Below, one piece after another: positions 26,852-38,500 of a stretch of 64,000 nucleotides of DNA. The notes under the pieces were generated by a model. It was not told the DNA's origin. It made no database searches and saw only the letters and a list, made by a program, of their open reading frames with translations. The stretch covers positions 806,001-870,000 of the forward strand of contig JAJNNX010000014.1 in NCBI GenBank assembly GCA_023159155.1, written 5' to 3'. A program made the translations under genes and the position numbers. The DNA comes from Ustulina deusta (taxonomy: Eukaryota > Ascomycota > Sordariomycetes > Xylariales > Xylariaceae). The stretch's first letter is position 1. Each line of letters opens with the position of its first letter.

Positions 26852-29565
26852 ACAAACGGCTTTTCTATAGACTAGTTGGTAGTAAGGGTAAGTTGCCATT
26901 TTTGCCTATCGCATAGAAACTGACGTACTATGTTGTTTCTTTTGCAGCAGATATAGCTGCTCTTTACGCACTGTGACGACGACCAAGATATGCACGTCTA
27001 TACCGCGCGTGAGTTTTAGCTCTTGCTCGAGCGCTTCCGATACCCTAACCAACCGCCTACGACCTGCGCTTGCTCCTATACCACGCTGTCCCTTATCAAA
27101 CTGCAGCACATGCGTGTGTTATATAAGCCCAACGACACCTTCTGCTGTCGATCCTAGCCGCCGTGTCGGTTACTGCTACTACTATGCGTGAGGATGACTA
27201 CTCTGGCTGTCGGAAACGAGAGTCTTTGCATGTATGCGATGTAATAATAGACCTTAAATGACGCTGACGAGAAGGCCTACGAACCCCCCTTTACAACTTA
27301 GACCCGAATCGTTACCATGCATAGCGGCATTATGAAGTCAAGTGTGGGCAAGCCACATCTATAGGTTTATCTTGTTAATATTATCTGTTGTTGTGTTCTT
27401 AACTACAACTGGTCTTAATATTGCTTCCCGGATGCCTCTAGCATCAATGCAGCCCCACGCGTCTTGCCAGCACGGTGTCGGGACAGACAAACGCCACAAC
27501 TCTCGGCAGGTTGTGCTCAAGTGACTCTGCATCATGCCGTCCTTGAGACATGGGCTTCAGGTGGGATGCAGTCACATCGTCGCAGGGCGGATCCATCATT
27601 GCGCCGAGGCAAGCGACACGTCGCAATCCCAGCGCAAATACGTATGGCTGTTAGACGTGATTAGTTCAAGGCCCGCCCATGCATGCGAATAAGTGCCGCT
27701 GAGCGAGTCGGTAGTACGTGGTAGAACAACGTGAACGAGGAAACCGATGCGCCTTGAGCCACAATCGCGCTCACGCAAGCAGCACTTCAGAATCCTCTAA
27801 CCAGATGCGCTTTGTTACTTTCTGCTTCTCGATTCAAGCGCTTTTAAGACGCGTGCTATTACACGATGCCTTAATTTCACGGTGACGAGCAAGCACGCAC
27901 TGACTAGTGCACTCCGCCTGAATCAGTTGCCTAAAAGACTCCCCACTGCTAGTTCCTGGGGCGCCAACGAGCAGTTTGCATTCCGAGTGGTTGTCGAGGC
28001 CACAAATGCGCGCATTCTCCCATACTTCGCAGACGAGTCGGTGTTCAACCATACTTTGGTCGGCCCCAACACGGCCTTGCGGAATACCTGCTAGGATTGC
28101 AAAGGCACCAAGTTGCCTCACGTAGCCTAACCGAAGCGAGGGCGGAACAGCTCGTTCTGACTTATTGCGTAATATAGCGTACCGAAGCCCGAGACTACGA
28201 GACAAATACTGGTTAGGTAACACGTCTTCCTTTTTGAGGCTTACCACTCTCACGTGATTTACTATACCAATTAAGTTTCCGCGAAGCGCCTGTTCCGAAC
28301 ACCCTTGTTGCCAAACATTAGTATATCGTGGGGGCCTGTGTCATTAAAATGCCTTCCAGCACTTTGCTAGTGTAGCTTGTTTCGTAATTTCCTTTACTTT
28401 TGCTGTATATATAAACGCTATGGACTTGCCGCTTGGGGGGGAAATGCTCCTAGAACTGGACCTAATGCGTTTAGAACTCGACAGGCGAGTGGGAACGAGG
28501 GGAAAGTTCCCAGATGCGTTGAGACTTGAGTAGGTAGTGCAGGTGTAGGTTATGTGGGGTGATCGGTTCGAGCGGGTTGCCTCGATGAAAGCGATGGGGC
28601 TAGACTAACCTAGTCGATCTATCAAGATAGTGTATCGTGGGAGATAGGATGTTAGATGGACGTAACTATAAATAGAATATGTAGTTGACACTTTATTGCA
28701 TTGTATAGGACAAAAAAAAAGCAAGAAAGAAAGAAAAAGCTCCCCATAAAAGACAATAAAATACATTTACATAAGTATAAATGATTTACAGAGTAGTGTA
28801 CTAACAGCGAGGCGATTTAGTAACAGGAAGCATATTCTCAAATGGTTTATTAATAAATATTTTGCTGGTCCCATAATACCCAGCTGACAAGGTTACCACT
28901 CCAGGTCATGGCCCCTGGTAATAATTTATCTCAACCCTTGATGTTCGCTTAATGTACAGCCACTACCTATCTATGTCTTGGTTTTTCGGGCACAACCAAC
29001 CTTAAGGAGATGATCAAAGTCAACACTCACCTAGAAGCCCCCGGAACTCATTTAGTATCAATAGCAATAGACCTGGAGGCCTGAGGTAGTCCGCCTACCT
29101 AGGCAAATCCCACATTGTCACAGCACTAAGCCCCTGATGCCGGCCCTTATGCCACTCAGCCTATGTAAACTACATGATAACTGGACTAGGGTAATACAAA
29201 TAGAACCTCCGTTTTAGGTAGTAATAACCATCATTTTCAGGAGCCGTGGTATGATTAGTGTATATCAGGCCATGGTGATACATCTTAGAATATTATCTTA
29301 TAGATGGCTGCGCCTCGAAGACCATCGTTTGTCGAGGGGGCTTGATCTCTTGGTCGCTGAAGGCGCACGCACCCCTGCCATCACCTTGCGAAACTAACCC
29401 GATGTAACCTCACGTATCAGGGGTGCCGACATTGGGTTCTTGCATCTCGCTGGCGCTCGATTCCCATTAAAGGGAGGAGTACTCAGCATAGTTTTACTCA
29501 ATCTTTGTGCTGCAAGCATCCGTCCTTCAAGACGTCTCTTAACAACAACTGCAACCAATCCCGTC
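26852..29565. other. Gene-poor stretch, nothing identified
   Basis: Several frames of 60-139 codons occur (the longest is 27834-28253 on the minus strand, which lacks an ATG at its start), but none has supporting splice sites or a recognisable domain. Base composition is normal, with an A/G-rich tract near 28712-28738. Parts around 28,400-29,300 read like old non-coding repeat remnants, but I cannot assign them. Confidence 0.4.
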
Positions 29566-31664
29566 ATGTTAAGCCATCGCAACTCGTCAGATCCCTGCTA
29601 CTGTCAACCCTGGCACACAACCTGCGAGCCTTCAGCATGCTCGCAAGCAAAGTTTGCTTCTGGAGAAACAGTGCCGCCTGCTTCTCTCAAAGATTTTCGC
29701 AGGAGCGGCAAGGAGGGCTGTCCAACGTGTGCTATCATTACTAGCGCTCTTGACATCCCAAACATTAGAAAAATATGGCAACAGTCTATCGAATCTGCTT
29801 TCCTAGCTCAACGTAGTGGATTAATTACTAAGATGCGCAATGACGAAGAAGAGATACGAATAATACTTATTGTCGTCGACCACGGACACGGGCGCCGAGT
29901 CTTGCGAACATGGGCATCTGATGGCTCAGAAGATTGGAGGCATTTTAACTTCTGGCGCGAGGGACACTCTAGTAAGAGCCACAAAACCAGAGCTACGAAT
30001 TGTTGTCATTAAACTCGACTCATAACAGACCAGCGAGATGACGGCTGTAGGGCTTTTCCTGCGCTTATATATCATCCTGTAGAGCGCACAGATTCAGCAC
30101 GCACCATAGAACACTTGAAAAACTGGAGTAGAACTTGCGTCGAGAATCATACATGTTGCTCAAGGGATGATCCAATTCTCCCGGCACGTGTTGTCAAGGT
30201 CACGGTGAGATCGCCAATGCCAATGTTACATGAAGATATCATATCAGACTAATAGATCTTAAACAGGAGGGCCGCGTATGGGTGTTCGATACTCAAGGCA
30301 GACGGGGTCGATATACAACCCTTAGTCATAGATGGGGTATTAACGAGACATTCACACTAACGAGAGTAAACATGAACATCATGACTGACAGTATTCCTTG
30401 GGACTCAATCCCAAAGATATATCAAGAATCTATAGAGGTAACGCGGCTCCTCGGCATCGAGTACATATGGATCGACACCCTCTGTATCGTCCAAGATGAT
30501 GCAGAAGACTGGAAGAGAGAGGCTGGGAAAATGAAATCCGTATATGGCAACTCGTATTTAAATATATCTGCCACTCAAGCCGTAGACTCCCACGGGGGGT
30601 TGTTCACATCGAGCAACCTAGGCACGGAATACCCTGCCCAGATAGTACCCCGAGATCCCTCGATACAGATCCGACCCCAACCCCACCTAACCCATCGACA
30701 CTTCGGCAGCAACTACACTAACCTTCCCACCGATCCCCCCCTCATGCGGCGCGGCTGGGTTTTACAAGAGCGCATTCTCTCACCACGGGTAGTGCACTAC
30801 GACGCGGATGAGATAAAGTGGGAATGCCAGGATACGACCGACTGCCAGTGCGGTGGTATGGTGGTGATAGCGAATTTCAAGCGGGACTACTACGGAAGCT
30901 TGAAGCCCGACGGAGGCCCCCCACTGCCGTACCAGTGGATGCGGATCAGTGAGAGGTACTCCGCTCTCAAGTTCACATACGACAGTGACCGGTTAGTTGC
31001 GCTGTCCGGCCTCGCCGAGCAAGGCCTCCAATCCGGCAAGGGGGGGAAATACCTCGCCGGGCTTTGGGAGCGCAGTCTCGCGCACCAGTTATGCTGGAAT
31101 ATCTTCAATACGCACAGACGGCCTGACGTCTCCCTCGCGCCGAGCTGGTCGTGGCTTTCTGTTTTTGGGACCGTAGGGTACCCGAATCGCATGGACTTCA
31201 CTTCGCGGTGCTCGAATATCGATGTCAAGATTACGGAAGCGAGTTGCCTGAGTGCAGAAGGAGCCATCCCCACCCCGAGTACCAGTCCTATTGTGGGATT
31301 CATACGGCTCAAGGGGCGAGGGCTAGAAATGCAGGCGGAACTCGCGGACCCTGGCACCACGTCGCGGCCGCCTGTTTACTGCTTGCAAAGAGAGAGTAGC
31401 GATGGGAAGGGGCTCAAAATCTGGATTCGAGCGGACTATGTAATGACTCGACAAGACGCCAGCGCCATCACTGAGGTATTTTTGTTGTTTTGGGGTCGTA
31501 TGTGGCCGAACCAGAACGCATTCCTTGTTCTCAAATCGGTCTCAACTGAGAGCCACAAGTTCGAACGACTTGGCATAATGTGGCTTCCGCAGGCAAGTGG
31601 AGCAGAGGACTTGGGACGGATACTGGCACATTGCAAAATGGAGGATGATATCGTTATAGTCTAG
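29566..31664 (+). CDS. HET-domain protein
   Basis: Three exons, 29566-29971, 30029-30204 and 30267-31664, with introns of 57 and 62 nt (donors gtaaga and gtgaga, acceptors aacag and aaacag, branch gactaat in the second), give 659 residues. The N-terminus (1-190) carries cysteines of the kind seen before HET domains (CYC, GCPTC, CVENHTCC). The HET domain starts at about residue 210 with TLSHRWG, then IEYIWIDTLCIVQDD, then YLNISAT...GGLF, and later RRGWVLQERILSPRVVHY. HET domains act in heterokaryon (vegetative) incompatibility and are multiplied in filamentous ascomycetes; which partner or allele this one senses cannot be told. The start is the first ATG before GC-rich coding sequence; an in-frame opening further upstream begins only with TTG. 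All key motifs are intact. Confidence 0.9.
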
Positions 31665-32465
31665 CTAGCTCTTGCACAAGAATATTGCGCCCGCTGATGC
31701 GAGCATGTTAGGAGGCTGGGGCCCCCGCGAAGGAGAAATTGGGGTTGAAACAAGTTCGAGATCATGGAATATAGAATAGAACGCCTGCGATACAGCATCT
31801 CCTCGCGGCCACTGGTGCTTACCCATAATCTATCTTAAGAGTAGAGCATAACAGGTACAAAGTTATACTAATGAAAAAAGCGAGGGTGTTTGTGTCTGTC
31901 ATAAATCTTGAGTTCTAATATCTAGAAAAACTCTTAAAGCACCATTGAGCTAATCTAGATTTTCCCTGATGCAAAAAGGGGTTCGTCATAATGGCCTAAC
32001 GTCCACCGGCTACAGATGAATGAAAATACAGCGTGTTCTGCTGCATCTCCCTGAATCGAAAATGTGCAACAAAGCGGACAGCAGCTCTGACGAGCAATAC
32101 AAATAGTCTGCAAGTTCGACCTTAGACCAAGATAGGGCCATTTCATCGGCTTCTGGGCGATTCGTCCGGCATCGAAGAGATATTGAAGCGGACAATGTAA
32201 GTAGGTTCAAAATAGGGGTACTAAGGAGATAGGGCAAACCTATACGTCCAAGACAATAACTAGACTTTTCAATTAGGCAACCTCTTGGTCATAATAAAAC
32301 TAATTTGAATTTAATGTATAACAACCTAAACGCGAGTGATTATGGTGATTTCCACCGAGAGATCTAGCTGGGCTAATGATGTTGACTATATCGTAGGTTT
32401 ACATAGCCACAAGGTGGCTATGTAACCACCGCTTAGCCACATACACACTACCCCTATTCCGATAC
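31665..32465. other. Intergenic space between convergent genes, with an 11-bp hairpin
   Basis: The HET gene (+) and the aldo/keto reductase gene (-) converge here. At 32400-32424 a perfect 11-bp stem (tacatagccac / gtggctatgta) encloses a 3-nt loop. Otherwise no gene or repeat was found. Confidence 0.6.
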
Positions 32466-33613
32466 TCAAGTCTCCAACGGTGCAGTGTCAGCAAAGGCAC
32501 CAAACATGACGCCCCGATCCCCACCGACCCCGGCCTCCGACACCAGCTTTCTCAGCAGTTGCTCCTCCTCCACCGTAAGGGTGACCTCGGACGCAGCAAA
32601 GTTCTCCTCCAGATATGCCGTCTTCTTCGTGCCAGGGATGACGAAGATGTTGTCTCCTTGCGCAAGCAGCCACGCGAGGACCAACTGCCCACTTGTGCAA
32701 CCCTTGCGTCTCGCCACCTCGGCGAACTGGTCCACGAGCTGCAGGTTCTTCTGGAAGTTCTCGCCCTGGTAGCGGGGCAGCGTGGACCTCGCATCGTCGG
32801 CGCCAAAGTCCGCGGCGGAGCGGAAACGCCCCGTCATGATCCCGCGACCGAGTGGCGAGTAGGCGAAAACAGCCACACCTAGTTCCTTGCAGGTGTCGAG
32901 GATATGTGTGCCGGAGGGCCCCTCGATATCGAGCGTCCACGGGTTGTACTCGAGTTGTACGGCGTGAATTGGATGGACAGCATGCGCCCGACGGAGAGTC
33001 GCGGACGAGACCTCGGAGAGACCGATGTACTTGATTTTCCCTTCACTGCGGGACATTTAGATGCCGGGGTTAAAAACGAAGCAAAGGATTATCTTGAGAC
33101 TAACTTTACTAGTTCTTTGAGGGCATTCATGGTTTTCTCGATTGGGACTTCGGGGTTGGCCCGGTGCATGTAATAGAGATCGATCTGATCGACCCCGAGA
33201 CGCTGCAAGCTGCTCTCGACGCACCGTCGGCAGTGCTCGGGCGAAGAGTCAACCGTGATGCCGGCGGCTCCATCAGGTTTGAGGCCAAACTTGGTAGCGA
33301 GGAAAATATCCGCGCGCCGCTCAGGGTGAAGCTTAAACCACTTCCCAATTGTGTCTTCGCTGTCACCGTATACATCGGCGGTGTCCCAATTGGTACAGCC
33401 AAGCTCCCACGCCCGATCAAGCAGTTTGAAGCGGTCCTCGTCGGCTCTGATTTTGAAAACGTTAAAACAGTGCCCGGGATCCGCAGAAAGGCACTACACT
33501 TACTCGGTCGCGCCATAGCCAATACTGAATCCCATAAGGCCAAACCCGGTGGCCGGGATCCTGGGGCCTTCTTTGCCGAGTTGGCGGGTGAGAGTTTGTT
33601 TCTGTGGGGCCAT
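32466..33613 (-). CDS. Aldo/keto reductase (NADPH-dependent, YakC/AKR13-like)
   Basis: Three exons on the minus strand, 33613-33504, 33446-33105 and 33045-32466, with introns of 57 and 59 nt (donors gtaagt and gttagt), give 343 residues, the usual size of the family. The protein is a cytosolic TIM-barrel oxidoreductase that reduces aldehydes or ketones with NADPH. The catalytic tetrad is complete: Asp58 and Tyr63 ([10 protein letters not shown]), Lys89 ([10 protein letters not shown]) and His131 (LYYMHRANP). The N-terminal strand reads [15 protein letters not shown], and the C-terminal half has [28 protein letters not shown] and FVIPGTKK, the last being part of the cofactor site. The second junction ([16 protein letters not shown]) required choosing gttagt rather than the nearby gtaaag, which would lead to a stop. 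The substrate is unknown. Confidence 0.9.
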
Positions 33614-35556
33614 ATTGCCGGGATGCTGCCGATGTAAGATTGGGGGGGTTTATCGAGAAAGAGGCGGATCTAGCTCAGCAGATACAATAACTGTAGGCCT
33701 AACGGAGAAGTGGGAAATGCAAAGCCAACAGCTGGCCACTCTTATATATTCCATTCCATGTTTCCCAACTTAGGACCTCCTCGTCGGTTTCAAAACATTT
33801 GTAAGCCCGTCGTTGTTGCCATGACATTCGCATAGGATCTATGCACTCTGCTTATGGTGGTCTTCCAAGAGGACGGTTGAAAATCAATCCGCCGGCCGGC
33901 GCGTACACTAGGTATATATCATGACCGGAGGTTTCCCGTAATTACGAACGTCAGGGATGTTAGCGGCCAACAGCGCCGGCCGGGTGGAGAAATGGAACCC
34001 ATAAACCCCTCCTCGCTTGAAGCACCATTGTTTTTCGGGACTAGGTAGTATTAATACATCAAGACTGGATGAGTGGGTATTATAGAGTGGAGTTAAAGTG
34101 GATTCCACTGCGAGATACCAAAGTAATTCTGGTGCGTTATCCAACTGTAGTCGAAGTTCTATGCTAGACGCCAAGTAAAGAAATTGATGAGTATATACCT
34201 CGGCAGTTTTGAGAGTCCTGATACTGTGTTCCTATCCTCGCGGAGCATGGTAACGCTACTCTGGAGTTCAAATCGAGCATCCTAACGGCATTCCTGGCCT
34301 TGTTCCCACAATTCCCGGAATTCCGCTAGTTAATTAATTATTATATCCAATAGGTGTTGATTAGTCTACCCAGTAGTTTCAACATTAGTATCCCGCGAAC
34401 TGGTCTCTGTATTTCACATTCTTGGAGTAGTTAGAACTTTCTAACTGATGCCTCTACTTGAGAACACTTGTCCAAAGCTTCGCAGGCGGCTCCAATGGGG
34501 GACGGTTGGCAAATTCTAGACCGCGACTGAAATGCGCAGAGAAGAAACAGGCAGGACATGGAGGGAACAGGTGGCGCCAAGACGGAGCAGAACTCACATT
34601 GGCGATGGTGGAGGAAAGGAGACTAAGATAGACGAGGGAATAGCCATCTCAACAGAATACCATATTGGTCTTCCTCAATTCGCTTCGTAAGGGGAAAGAG
34701 GACTCTATTTGGTAAGAGAAGCAACTAATTCCATCCTCTACATTCCCTCCCACCGTATTTGCCAGACGCTGCAGGAGCAGCCACTTGATATGACAGGCTC
34801 CAATAATGGATGGCATCGCACAGTGCCGTCTTCAAAAACGATAACCCCTTGAGATTGTTGTGAAGGCGTGACGCCTCCGGACAAAACACAGAAATTCTAT
34901 ATCCGAGGTCTTCGCAGCCGAATATAAAGGGGAATTAGAGGGGTAAAATCGACACGTACTACGGCCAAGGAGCACTCTTTAGGGTTTCCCTACGGGCGAT
35001 ATGGCTCGTAGATTAGGCCTTCCAAACGGTAAAGCTTGTCTAATACATGTGCGAGTGTTATTGAAAAGAAGGCAGCGACGGAGTTTTCGATGCATAATGA
35101 AGCATGCAACTATGTCAACTTGAGGAAGTTCTCCTGGAAAGCACAGGTCGAGCTATCCGAGGAGCCGCAATATACCTGCTCTGGGGGGAGTCTGGACCCG
35201 TTGGCCATTGATCCGGCCATGCTGTGGACCATGCCATTTCTATAGCAGCAGTAGCTAGGATAGTAGCTCAGATATAGAAAGTGGCTGTGTTGTAACAGTA
35301 TCACCCTAACCAACCGTGTATTTAAATGTATCCTGAAAAGCAAGTTCAAGGTTTAGTAGAGATGTTCACAAACAACTAGCGTGTGCAATTTTGTCACAGT
35401 GTTGTTCGAAAATCTTTCCTATGCTTTTTTACTGCCTAATTGAGTAGCGTAGTTACTGAAGAAGAAACAAATCACCGTATGTAGACCAGCACTTTGATAC
35501 CAGGGCAGTTGGGGGCGAAGGGGGCCGCCAAGATATGAAACCAGGGCTAATCGTGT
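33614..35556. other. Intergenic, nothing identified
   Basis: About 1.9 kb between the start of the reductase gene and the 3' end of the phosphoesterase-ATPase gene. Short frames (for example 35036-35245 +) lack family resemblance, and the 33908-34174 minus frame has no ATG start. No repeats or RNA genes were recognised. Confidence 0.5.
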
Positions 35557-38500
35557 TTACGCCATGGCATACGAGAACTTGGTGCCCTCCTTGGTCATTG
35601 CCGCGGACATGACCGAGAGTTGACTTTGGAGCTTATCACTATCCTCATCATCCGACGCGCCCCGCGCAGAACTAATCAAGTAGTCGCTATGAGTGACGAC
35701 GAGCTGGAAGTCCGTCCGCGCCATGAGTTGCAAACACCACCGCACGACGGCTGCCTGGCCGGCTCCATCCAGGCTGTCAAATGCCTCATCGATGAGTATG
35801 TAGCGCGCGCGATGCCTGCTATGGGCTTGCAAGATCTGCACGAGAGCGAAGAAGACGGCCAGGTCGATGCGTTTGCGTTCACCGCCGCTGCGCTTCGCAT
35901 AAGACAGTGTCTTGGTCACACCTAACGTCTGGTCGAGGACACCGCTGCTTTGTGGGCTTTTGGGATCCTGGCCGTCTTCGGGGTCGGTGGCGATTATCGA
36001 TCGTAACATGCCCTTTGTGAGTTCACGAGCATGACGAGTGTTTTCGTACAGGACGAGCAATATATTCGAGGCTACAGCGTTGAGCTCCTGCAGACTCTTC
36101 TCGAACATGTAACCGCGGAAGGTCGAGGCTGTGGCTGATTTCGTGCGTCGTCGTGACAACGACTCGTCCCAGAACAGGAACAGCTCCCGCGTAGACATCA
36201 GCGACTCCATCTCCGCTTTTGTAGAAGCGTGACTGGAGCGTTGCTCCTCAAGCGTCGAGGTTTCTTCCTTCATCAATTTTTGATATATTGCGACTTCCCG
36301 TTCTTTTTCGGCCAGCTTGTTTAGAACGGCGGCCCGCCTTCGTGCCCCCTCCCTGATGTTGTTCATTTCCCGCTGGTGTTTAGCCTGCAGGTCATGCAGA
36401 ACACCCTGCTCCTTCAATAATCCCGACAGGTGATTGAGCGAAAAGGAGAGTTGTTGCCTCGCCTCCTGCAAGTTGATGTTCGAGACATTGTTCGGTAGCG
36501 AGCGCACGGTTTGTTCATTGAGCCCTCTGTCCAATACCGCCTTGGTGTCACCCCTCTTTTTGATTGGCTTGATGATCTTCGATTCTCCCTTGGTGAATTT
36601 CGTTCCAATCCTCTCCACTATACTCTCAATTGCGTCTACATATTGCTGGTGCTGCCTAGAAACAGAGGACGCAAACTGTTCTTGGAGGCTGTTGAGATAA
36701 TTTGAGAGTCGTTCCAATGACATTAACCCAATTCGGATGAAATGCAGCGCCATTCGGTTCACAGCGCTCTCTGAACTGAGAAAACCTGTAGCGTTCAGGG
36801 CATGTAATCGCAGCCATGATATGGTTTGAGCAAGATGTTGAAGTGTTTTTTCGAACAAGTGAATGTGCTTCATCGTTGCTGGATCGGGCTGTCGTGGGAT
36901 GAGTCCCAGCAGCTCGTCTCGGAAGGCCTGATATTGACTCTCGGTTCCGTGAATACCTTGATCTGATGCCGACGGCTTTGGGGGAACAACTTCACAAGCC
37001 TCGGCATTCTTTAGGACAGATTGGGTTTGATTCACTGCATGTTGACTTTCCCTGATCTTGGACTTGAGATCTTCCAACCTTGTACTTACTGTTTTTAGGT
37101 CTTCCTCGACTGCGTGATGGGCTCGGTGGCCTTTGAGATCGTAATCGCCCGTTTGGCCTTCGCCAGACCCTGTCTGCATCAAGCGGACTGCTTCTCTCGC
37201 TTCTTCTTCTTCTATGCGCAGGCGTCGCAGCTCCCTTTCCCTGTTGGCAATGCGATCTTGAATGAGGGACACAGTCTGTTCGATTGTACTGATTCTGCTG
37301 CGAAGGGCGGCGAGATCGTCGTCGATTTCACGCATCGTTATTCGGGATAAATCAGCCGATTTATCTAGCGTGGATAGCCCGAGTGTTGATTCGATCAACT
37401 CATGACGCTGGGTGGGCGTTGAGCTTAGAAAGCTAGCAGCGCTCTCGTGCCCCAAAACCACCATTTTGATAAACTCGTCATAGTCAATACCCAAAAGATC
37501 GTCCAGTGCGGCTTGGCTGGTACGAGCCTCGCCATGCTCGAATTGTGGCTGGTCTATGCCATGAAGCGAAACTATCACACGATTTCCGTGGATCTTGTGC
37601 TTCCGAAATCGAGTGATTGTGTACCCATTTGAAAAGGATAGAGTGACCATGCAATCCTTGCCAGTGATGTCATTAACAACATCCCCGACTGACAGCCCTT
37701 TTCGGATACATCGCCCGAACTGACACCAGACGATAGCTTCAATGAGTGTGCTTTTCCCTGAGCCGTTGTCCCCAACAACGAAAGTCAAGCCACGCCCCAG
37801 GTCCCCGTCAAAATCAATAGTGCATTCGCCTTGGATGCCGAGAAAGTTTGAAATTACAATCGAGCGTGGTCTTGCCACGAAGACCTGTTTGCTAGGAGTC
37901 TGCGAATCGTCCGGAGTGGCGATGGAATAGGATGGGTCTAACAGTGCCTTGTAAGCCGCATCGTCACCAAAGGAAGTTGTAGACTCGGAGGCCATTATCA
38001 GCCTTTGGCCCAATTCAATCGTTTTCTTCTCGTGCATGGATTCAACCGCCAAAGACCGAACGTAATCAGGCACATATTCCACCAGGTCAATTTTGCTAGA
38101 TGGTATGTCATCGGGCTGTGATGGCGCTCCTGACTCATCAACAGTCGATCCGGATGTTTCCCCAAGCAAACCACCTGATTCGACAGATCTAAGAGCAATA
38201 TCCCGATCGCTTGCTGGGATGGAAGCGCCCAAGCCGTGGTATGCGGATGAATTCGAACCATCCCCCCACAGTGGTCTTGCTTGTGGTTCACGCACACTCT
38301 GGGCACCAAGCGACAACAACTTGTCCCGTGCAGTCCAGTGCTGAAACCGTGTGAGCCTCCCAAGCATCATGACGTGTTTGTCTTGCACAGTCGAAGCGTC
38401 GACATTATCATCGAGGACCTCCAAGCCCTGAACAGTGATATAGCCTACAGCATGAGGGTTGACGACCAGCTCGTGCTCTAATGTCGCGGGGTCTAGCAGG

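Noticed and set aside
27834..28253. 139-codon minus-strand frame as a gene
   Set aside because: It opens with GTG, has no recognisable domain and no supporting splice sites; left as unassigned.
29440..29565. N-terminal extension of the HET protein from 29440
   Set aside because: The extension starts with TTG, not ATG, and adds nothing resembling the family; the ATG at 29566 is preferred.
32485..33637. Plus-strand frames (95-157 codons) over the aldo/keto reductase
   Set aside because: They are shadows of the GC-rich minus-strand gene, whose catalytic tetrad and splice sites are clear.
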